This document shows positions 7,304 to 12,376 of a stretch of 12,376 bases of DNA, piece after piece. Position numbers and translations under genes: made by a program. The first letter of the stretch is position 1. The number at the start of each line of letters is the position of its first letter. The notes beneath the pieces were generated by a model. It was not told the origin of the DNA. It did not search any database and was given only the letters and a program-made list of their open reading frames with translations. Origin of the DNA: Candidatus Heimdallarchaeota archaeon (GTDB taxonomy: Archaea > Asgardarchaeota > Heimdallarchaeia > Heimdallarchaeales > Heimdallarchaeaceae). The stretch covers positions 1-12,376 of the forward strand of contig JAEOTK010000133.1 of the NCBI GenBank assembly GCA_016839875.1, in the 5' to 3' direction.

Positions 7304-7313
7304 TTATATATCT
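7304..7313 (-). promoter_or_regulatory. TATA box for the dodecin gene
   Basis: The minus strand reads AGATATATAA, centred about 43 bases upstream of the ATG. The predicted transcript starts near 7282 and has a leader of about 17 bases that contains the ribosome binding site. Confidence 0.55.
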
Positions 7314-7345
7314 TTGTCAAAAATTGCTGTAAATTGAAATATAGG

Positions 7346-7357
7346 AAAATTAAAATC
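7346..7357 (+). promoter_or_regulatory. Probable promoter of the sirtuin gene
   Basis: The best TATA-like candidate is AAAATTAAAATC, predicting transcription from about 7378, just before AAGGTGA at 7381-7387. GAAATATAGG at 7335-7344 is an alternative. The two divergent genes share this gap of about 120 bases, so one regulator could act on both. Confidence 0.35.
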
Positions 7358-7389
7358 TTGCCAATCGATTTTGAAGCTACAAGGTGAAT

Positions 7390-8136
7390 ATGATTAATTT
7401 CACACAGGCAGATATTGACATCGTAGCTGAAATGATTTTAGAATCAGAATACTTAGTGGTTTTTACCGGAGCTGGAATTAGTACTGAATCAGGAATTTCA
7501 GATTTTCGAGGAAAAGATGGAATTTGGACAAGGAGGGACAAGGGACTTCCTCCAAAGAAATCGAAGCATTTTGATGAAGTTGAACCTAATGAAGGACATA
7601 ATTTTATTATTGAACTTGAGAAGATAGGATTGTTAAAATTCCTAATTTCACAAAATGTTGATAATCTGCATCTAAAATCTGGAATATCACCAGTTAAGAT
7701 AGCAGAGTTGCATGGAAATTATACGATAATGAAATGCATCGAATGTGATAAGAGGTATTCCAAAAGTGAAATAGGGTGGAATAGAGAAGTGCATGGTAGA
7801 GGTTTTAGAACTGAACCTCAACAAGATAATCAACCAGTCTGTTCAGAATGCTCGGGAAGGATAATTACTTCTGTTGTCAATTTCAATGATCCTATGCCAA
7901 TAAAGGAGATGGATTCTGCTCACAAACATGCTGCACAATGTGATTTAATGATAGTTATAGGATCAAGTTTAGCAGTAGTTCCTGCTGCAAACTTCCCAAA
8001 AATAGCAAAGAAAAATGGAGCAAAATTAATTATAATAAATATCGATTCTACACCGTTAGATAACATCGCAGATATAAAGTTAGAAACACACGCTGGTAAA
8101 TTCTTAACTGGTGTTCTGGAAAAAGTAAAGAAATAG
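7390..8136 (+). CDS. Sir2-family NAD-dependent deacylase, SIRT6/7-like (class IV)
   Basis: A 248-residue sirtuin from ATG 7390; a GTG at 7384 would add two residues. AAGGTGA at 7381-7387 overlaps that GTG and may be a ribosome site very close to the ATG. NAD-binding blocks are FTGAGISTESGISDFRG (residues 25-41) and QNVDNLH (88-94). The catalytic histidine is H108 in AELHGN. Zinc cysteines are C116, C119, C151 and C154, separated by a 31-residue loop. NFNDPMP (165-171), VIGSSLAVVPAANFP (189-203) and NIDSTP (217-222) complete the Rossmann fold. The features GIWTRRDKG after DFRG, EKIGLLKFLISQNVDNLH and KIAELHGN resemble human SIRT6 (GVWTMEERG, VGLLRFLVSQNVDGLH). The enzyme removes acyl groups from lysines using NAD+, giving nicotinamide and O-acyl-ADP-ribose; some relatives mono-ADP-ribosylate. 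Its targets here are unknown. Confidence 0.93.
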   Translation: MINFTQADIDIVAEMILESEYLVVFTGAGISTESGISDFRGKDGIWTRRDKGLPPKKSKHFDEVEPNEGHNFIIELEKIGLLKFLISQNVDNLHLKSGISPVKIAELHGNYTIMKCIECDKRYSKSEIGWNREVHGRGFRTEPQQDNQPVCSECSGRIITSVVNFNDPMPIKEMDSAHKHAAQCDLMIVIGSSLAVVPAANFPKIAKKNGAKLIIINIDSTPLDNIADIKLETHAGKFLTGVLEKVKK

Positions 8137-8165
8137 TTCTATAGTTTTCATATATTTCAGATATG

Positions 8166-8172
8166 TTTAAAA
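8166..8172 (+). promoter_or_regulatory. Archaeal TATA box, leaderless promoter
   Basis: TTTAAAA is centred 28 bases before the ATG at 8197, with no ribosome binding site between. It lies in the 60-base gap after the sirtuin gene. Confidence 0.6.
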
Positions 8173-8196
8173 CAGTGGATATGCTATAACGATATT

Positions 8197-9180
8197 ATGA
8201 AAAATAGGGTGGTTCAACCAATAATTAGCGTATTCATTTTGATTTTATTTTGCACAAGCTTCACTGCAATAATTTCAATTAAAGCAGATAGAGATATTCC
8301 TCTAATCATTGATCATACGCATGCACATTCTTTCCATCAAAATCCAGTTGGAGATAGTGCAATAATAGATACCAAAAACAAACTGCATATAGCATATGAA
8401 CATACTTCACATGGTTCTCAGATTGTTGATGGAATGATTGCTTTGGCTCCATTTATGGAAGGTAAAGGAGGAGATCCTGATGTTTATTCCTTTAACAGTA
8501 CTTTTCTACATGATAATGCTATGGATAGCTATGCCCCAGACCCTGCTCAAGCTCGTGACCTTGGATATCCTCAATGGTCAAATGCAACAAGAAATTATCT
8601 ATTAGCTCCAGAAAATTCAGATTGTAATGTTGTAATATGGTCATGGTGTGGACAAGTTAGTTCAAAGACTGAACAGCAGATGATTGATGACTATCTCACT
8701 CCAATGTCAAATCTAGAAGATGAGTTTCCAGATGTTATGTTTGTGTATATGACTGGACATGTAGATGGTTCAGGTTTAACCGGAAATCTTCATCTCAGAA
8801 ATGAACAAATTAGAAATTATTGCAATGCAAATAATAAGATCCTATATGACTTTGCAGATATAGAATCATATGATCCTGATGTCAATTATTATGGGGATAA
8901 GAATGTTACTGACAATTGCGACTGGAACAATGGAACTCACTCAGGAAATTGGGCAACAGATTGGCAAGATACTCATACACAAGATGTAGATTGGTATTCA
9001 TGTAGTTGTGCTCACAGTCAGGCTCTAAATGGGAATATGAAAGCATATGCTGCTTGGATGTTATGGGTGTTCTTAGCAGGATGGGAAATTGTAGTAACTG
9101 AAAATCCTCTGACATTGTCTATAATTCTTATTTCGATTTTCAGTTTAACAATTGTACTTACAAAACATAAACGAAAATAA
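8197..9180 (+). CDS. Secreted membrane-anchored protein, SGNH-hydrolase-like, function unknown
   Basis: A 327-residue protein with an N-terminal signal or anchor (hydrophobic residues 8-28), a large extracytoplasmic domain and a C-terminal span (about 304-322) with a basic tail (KHKRK). The domain carries blocks I remember from an uncharacterised, widely distributed family: AYEHTSHGSQIVDGM (66-80), VVIWSWCGQVSSKTEQ (145-160), FVYMTGHVDGSG (182-193), RNEQIRNYC (201-209), ILYDFADIESY (215-225) and CAHSQALNGNMKAYAAW (271-287). The order of a Ser block (HGSQ, S74), a Gly/His block (TGH), an Asn (N202) and a late His (H273) loosely resembles SGNH/GDSL esterases, but this is inference. Six cysteines outside the anchors (143, 151, 209, 241, 269, 271) could form disulfides. 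A surface esterase or carbohydrate-modifying enzyme is the best guess. Confidence 0.8.
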   Translation: MKNRVVQPIISVFILILFCTSFTAIISIKADRDIPLIIDHTHAHSFHQNPVGDSAIIDTKNKLHIAYEHTSHGSQIVDGMIALAPFMEGKGGDPDVYSFNSTFLHDNAMDSYAPDPAQARDLGYPQWSNATRNYLLAPENSDCNVVIWSWCGQVSSKTEQQMIDDYLTPMSNLEDEFPDVMFVYMTGHVDGSGLTGNLHLRNEQIRNYCNANNKILYDFADIESYDPDVNYYGDKNVTDNCDWNNGTHSGNWATDWQDTHTQDVDWYSCSCAHSQALNGNMKAYAAWMLWVFLAGWEIVVTENPLTLSIILISIFSLTIVLTKHKRK

Positions 9181-9183
9181 ACA

Positions 9184-9212
9184 AATTGGAGAATGTCAAA
9201 ATTCTCCCAATT
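9184..9212. terminator. Hairpin between two convergent genes
   Basis: AATTGGAGAAT (9184-9194) pairs with ATTCTCCCAATT (9201-9212): an 11-base-pair stem with one bulged C and a six-base loop. It fills nearly all of the 34-base gap between stop codons. On the minus strand it is followed by a T-rich stretch (TTTGTTTATTTTCG), so it could end the acyltransferase transcript. On the plus strand the following sequence is less T-rich. Confidence 0.5.
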
Positions 9213-9214
9213 CT

Positions 9215-10318
9215 TTATCTCCAATCAAAGAAGATTGTTTCAATTTTCTCTGGAATATCAATGTCCTTGAATTTTGCAATATCTAAGAATAATTTCTTCC
9301 CATAGAAAATGAATTTTGCCTTCTTTAATGGTTTTGCATCAAAATAGGGAAAGTATGGTGTTTGTATTCCAACCCAATCTCGTTCTTTGGCGCTGTAACA
9401 GAAGAAGCTACACATATCTTTAGCATCCTTAATAGAAAGTTTGTGGGTATGTACCATATCAAGCCATCCAAATGGATGAGATTTTCCAAAACCTGAAAGT
9501 AAGAATTCCCAGGCACCTATTAATCCATCAATTGCTCCATTTTCGTCCTCATGTACAGCGCATAGAAATAAATGGTGATTCACTAACATTTTGATATATT
9601 CCCTATCATGAACAACTGCAATATCATTTCTTTCAATATGTTCTAGCAATAGCTCATAAATTTGTTCTGTGTCTTTCTCTTCTGACAATCGAATCTTTGG
9701 ATGTTCAACCGGTTTCACACCTTTCATAATTTTAAAAGCTAATTTCTCATACCATTTCATTTTCACAACTTCAGCGATTTTTTTCTCATCAAAAGCTCTG
9801 ACAATGAATTTCTTGGTATAGAAAATTGTTCTTTGATCCATTTCATTCTCATTTGTGACTATTCTAGCAATATCCTTCCCATGTTGTTCTGGTTCAAAAA
9901 CTGCAAAACCTCCATCATAACCTTCCTTGATTATTAATTCTAAGAATTTTCTTCCCATTAATGTTGCTAGACCCTTTCTTCTATGAGAAGGTAAAACACT
10001 TAGCCAGCCTGGATTGACGAATTTGTAAACTTTTCCTTTTATTGATATGTTTCTAGGGAGATTACCAAGAAAGCCTACAATTTTGTTTGTGGGTTTGTGT
10101 ATTACCCTCAGAAAAAGATTGGGATTAGTTATTGGAGTATTGAAGAAAAGATCAAAGCTCTCTTTAGTGAAAGTTATTACAGCTCCTTCTTCTAAAGCTG
10201 CTGGATCACTTAGAAATGTATCAGTAAGAATGTTAGCAAACTCTTCTAAGTCCTCTTTATGTAAGGAAAATTGTTCAACTATATAATCAGATTGAGAATC
10301 AGAATTCAATATAACCAC
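9215..10318 (-). CDS. Tandem GNAT acyltransferase resembling N-myristoyltransferase
   Basis: A 367-residue cytosolic protein made of two GNAT-type halves. In the N-terminal half, VGFLGNLPRNISI (residues 81-93) and WLSVLPSHRRKGLATLMGRK (105-124) form strands 3-4 and the acyl-CoA pyrophosphate loop (R113-R-K-G-L-A). The C-terminal half starts near KIRLSEEKDTEQIYELL (208-224) and has a degenerate second fold (about 205-350) without a clear acyl-CoA loop. Local features recall eukaryotic N-myristoyltransferase: VGF-x-x-x-x-P-x-NI-x-I before the CoA strand, a KWYEKLAFKIMKG linker, and a second half opening with an R-x-x-E-x-D-x-x-x-x-x-x-L-L pattern. Other two-domain GNATs (mycothiol-synthase or Eis type) are alternatives, and the acyl donor is unknown. 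The start is GTG at 10318; an in-frame TGA lies three codons upstream and the next methionine is residue 121. Confidence 0.8.
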   Translation of the reverse strand: MVILNSDSQSDYIVEQFSLHKEDLEEFANILTDTFLSDPAALEEGAVITFTKESFDLFFNTPITNPNLFLRVIHKPTNKIVGFLGNLPRNISIKGKVYKFVNPGWLSVLPSHRRKGLATLMGRKFLELIIKEGYDGGFAVFEPEQHGKDIARIVTNENEMDQRTIFYTKKFIVRAFDEKKIAEVVKMKWYEKLAFKIMKGVKPVEHPKIRLSEEKDTEQIYELLLEHIERNDIAVVHDREYIKMLVNHHLFLCAVHEDENGAIDGLIGAWEFLLSGFGKSHPFGWLDMVHTHKLSIKDAKDMCSFFCYSAKERDWVGIQTPYFPYFDAKPLKKAKFIFYGKKLFLDIAKFKDIDIPEKIETIFFDWR

Positions 10319-10356
10319 TTCAATTCAAATTTACTAGATTACAATAGTTTTAGCGG

Positions 10357-10370
10357 AAATATATAAAATT
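10357..10370 (-). promoter_or_regulatory. TATA box for the tandem-GNAT gene
   Basis: The minus strand reads AATTTTATATATTT. Its core is centred about 45 bases before the GTG start, predicting a leader of about 19 bases. No ribosome binding site is evident in it. Confidence 0.5.
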
Positions 10371-10420
10371 TTAACAAAAACATTGATTTTTGAATAAAAT
10401 TCACTCAAATTAATTAATTT

Positions 10421-10428
10421 TTTAAATA
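10421..10428 (+). promoter_or_regulatory. Archaeal TATA box, leaderless promoter for the membrane EEP gene
   Basis: TTTAAATA is centred 26 bases before the ATG at 10450, ideal leaderless spacing. It is separated by about 55 bases from the TATA box of the divergent gene. Confidence 0.65.
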
Positions 10429-10449
10429 TGTACAAGAAATAGAGACTTC

Positions 10450-12376
10450 ATGATAGATTTTAAGAGTCTAATTAAGAAAAATCATTCAGAGCTAATACTT
10501 TTCTCAATCATTTTTCTGTTTTTCATTCAATCACTTTCTGATTTAGTTGAAACAATATATGGTTTTGCTCTTCGTGGATTAGAGCCTGATATCAATATAG
10601 TAGGTTTAGCTTTTTTACTCGCCCCACTAATATTGCTCTTCTTCAGAAAAAGTATCTCTGATCGATCTTTATTCATATTTGGTACAATAATGATTGTTGC
10701 CAGACTAGTTGAACCTCTACTAAAAAAACAAGGACTATACATTTTAGCAGGAATATCAGTAAGCTGTTTTCTAATCTTCTTTCCAGCATATTTCACTAGG
10801 ATAAAAAATGATGAACAAAACACATCAATGACATTTGGAATATCGCTAGCAATTTCAGTAGCATTATCAGTTCTCTTTCGAACTCTTAATTCTTCGATGG
10901 ATATCACAATGTATGGTTGGTTCCAAATTCTTAGCTGGATTTTAGGAATTATTGCAATTCTAATGCTCCTAAACTTGCTTTTTAAAAATGAAGAACAAGA
11001 AAAAGAAATAAAAGAAGAAGCTCAAAAATCTTCTAGCTTCTGGAAAATACTCGCTCTCTCTTTTGGTTTAATGAGTGTTCTAGTGATAATCTGGTTTACT
11101 TTTGCAGGTCCTACAGTGATTTCTCGATGGACTGAAGGGAACTATATTGGTATAATTCTAGGTGTGCAGATAATGATTGCAGCATTTACAGTTGGAATAC
11201 TATTCAGAACAAACTGGTTAAGTAAACTGAAAACATGGATGATTTGGTTATGGAACGGACTATTTGGTATTTCACTTGTACTAACAGTACTAGTAAATCA
11301 GATCAGATTCCCACGTGTAGCTGATCCTTATCCATTAGTTGCCCCTGAAACAGTATGGTATTATTTTATACCTCTGTTCTTAATGATAGTTCTATCACCA
11401 ATTATCTATATCGATTTCATCTTGCTAGCAAGAGAATTAATTATTTCAAAACCAAATCCATTAAAAGTAGGAGGAAGTTTCTCTATTTCTGCTGGACTTT
11501 ATCTGATTATAATGCTTTTCATGCAGATATTACCAAATATCTGGGGATATCTAAAACCCATAAGCACAGGATTTAGAGATATGTACTGGCTTGCTTTCTT
11601 TGTTCCCTCATTAATTCTCACTCTTTCAGTTTTACTAGTTAAGAAACCATCTCTGAGTTTTGAGAAACTGAAAGGAGAATTAACAAGGAAAACCAATGTT
11701 TTCTTCATAATAGGGATCATATTTGTTGGAACATTCGTTGGAGCGTTTATTACAAAACCTTATCCCAATTTCTCTGCTGACGGTAAGGAATCCTTAGTTA
11801 TCATGACCTTCAACATCCAACAAGGAAGAAACGAATCAGGAGATAGGAATTTTGATGCACAGTTAGAACTGATTAAAAGATGGGATCCTGATATCTTGGG
11901 TTTACAAGAATGTGATCCAACAAGAGTCTCGGGTGGTAATCTAGATGTTGTAAGGTATTTTGCTGATAAGCTGAATATGTATTCCTACTATGGTCCAAAC
12001 ACGGTTACGAACACCTATGGTGCTGCTATCCTTTCGAAGTTCCCAATATCAGATGCACTATCATTCTTCATGTTTAGTGATGAAGAACAGATAGGATCTT
12101 CCCAATCTAAAGTTACAGTTGGATCATCAGTTTTCAATGTCTTTGTTAATCATCCTTCAGGAGCTCAAGAAACTAAAGAAATTCAACAAGCACAGATGTT
12201 GGAAATGGTTGACGGTCTTAGTAATGTCATCTTCATGGGTGATTTTAATTTCAGAAAATACCAGCCACAATATGCAATGACAACGGCAATTCTTAATGAT
12301 AGTTGGATGGTTAGACATGGTTCATTAGTGGATAGCTATGGATATAATAGTACTGAAAAGATTGACCATATCTTTC
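10450..12376 (+). CDS. Multi-span membrane protein fused to a Cwh43-like EEP domain, right end cut
   Basis: There are 642 codons open from ATG 10450 to the window edge. Residues 1-437 hold about 13 predicted membrane spans (near 15-35, 48-66, 75-91, 95-115, 128-146, 155-178, 198-219, 232-252, 262-284, 302-328, 344-366, 378-398, 415-437), with a charged cytosolic-looking loop at 180-195. Residues 448-642 are an endonuclease/exonuclease/phosphatase domain: N455 (MTFNIQQG), E487 (LGLQE), H568 (VNHPSG), D598 and N600 (MGDFNF), D639 and H640 (IDHIF). All the metal and catalytic positions are present. The stretch from GGNLDVVRYFADKL through MYSYYGP to GAAILSKFPI resembles, from memory, the C-terminal domain of eukaryotic Cwh43/PGAP2IP, which remodels GPI-anchor lipids and has the same layout. 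A phosphodiesterase acting on a membrane lipid or glycolipid is likely. Only the C-terminal end is missing. Confidence 0.88.
   Translation, partial: MIDFKSLIKKNHSELILFSIIFLFFIQSLSDLVETIYGFALRGLEPDINIVGLAFLLAPLILLFFRKSISDRSLFIFGTIMIVARLVEPLLKKQGLYILAGISVSCFLIFFPAYFTRIKNDEQNTSMTFGISLAISVALSVLFRTLNSSMDITMYGWFQILSWILGIIAILMLLNLLFKNEEQEKEIKEEAQKSSSFWKILALSFGLMSVLVIIWFTFAGPTVISRWTEGNYIGIILGVQIMIAAFTVGILFRTNWLSKLKTWMIWLWNGLFGISLVLTVLVNQIRFPRVADPYPLVAPETVWYYFIPLFLMIVLSPIIYIDFILLARELIISKPNPLKVGGSFSISAGLYLIIMLFMQILPNIWGYLKPISTGFRDMYWLAFFVPSLILTLSVLLVKKPSLSFEKLKGELTRKTNVFFIIGIIFVGTFVGAFITKPYPNFSADGKESLVIMTFNIQQGRNESGDRNFDAQLELIKRWDPDILGLQECDPTRVSGGNLDVVRYFADKLNMYSYYGPNTVTNTYGAAILSKFPISDALSFFMFSDEEQIGSSQSKVTVGSSVFNVFVNHPSGAQETKEIQQAQMLEMVDGLSNVIFMGDFNFRKYQPQYAMTTAILNDSWMVRHGSLVDSYGYNSTEKIDHIF

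Noticed and set aside
8906..9224. Minus-strand open frames across the end of the secreted-protein gene
   Set aside because: They overlap its conserved final block and the intergenic hairpin, and lack a start signal.
10527..10907. Minus-strand open frame of 126 codons near the right end
   Set aside because: It is antisense to the first membrane spans of the long plus-strand gene, which has a leaderless promoter and a complete EEP domain downstream in the same frame.
1..12376. Depletion of CTAG as a hint to the methyltransferase target
   Set aside because: By eye CTAG occurs roughly thirty times across the window, so it is not obviously avoided and gives no hint about the recognition site.

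Overview
The window is low-GC and gene-dense and looks archaeal. Most genes carry an AT-rich TATA-like box centred about 26-30 bases upstream of the start codon with no ribosome binding site, the pattern of leaderless archaeal transcripts. Several products point to the Asgard group, possibly a Heimdallarchaeia-like lineage: membrane proteins ending in a small zinc ribbon, a sirtuin of the SIRT6/7 type, a tandem-GNAT protein resembling eukaryotic N-myristoyltransferase, and a multi-span membrane protein fused to a Cwh43-like endonuclease/exonuclease/phosphatase (EEP) domain. This placement is inference; no rRNA or other phylogenetic marker lies in the window.

Layout. Bases 1-162 hold the N-terminal piece of a probable membrane protein reading leftward. 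Bases 318-4486 are a cell-surface block: a secreted beta domain anchored by one membrane span with a cytosolic zinc ribbon, a large NosD-type parallel beta-helix surface protein, and a four-span protein with a coiled-coil and a second zinc ribbon of the same spacing. A HAD phosphatase follows closely, then a Pyrococcus-type nitrilase with its own promoter, then a solitary beta-class DNA methyltransferase. A dodecin reads convergently to the methyltransferase and divergently from a sirtuin. After the sirtuin comes a secreted, membrane-anchored protein with SGNH-hydrolase-like motifs. It converges, across an intergenic hairpin, on a minus-strand tandem-GNAT acyltransferase. Divergent from that gene, and cut by the right edge, is a long plus-strand gene (642 codons visible) encoding about 13 membrane spans and an EEP domain.

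Genes working together. Most genes have their own promoter, so this is mainly a series of single-gene units; only the zinc-ribbon protein and the HAD gene look co-transcribed. The most provocative neighbourhood is the divergent pair on the right. Its closest eukaryotic look-alikes, N-myristoyltransferase and Cwh43/PGAP2IP, both act on lipid-anchored proteins. The dodecin is unusual because both residues that define the flavin site appear to be replaced. No mobile element, CRISPR array, tRNA or rRNA was seen.
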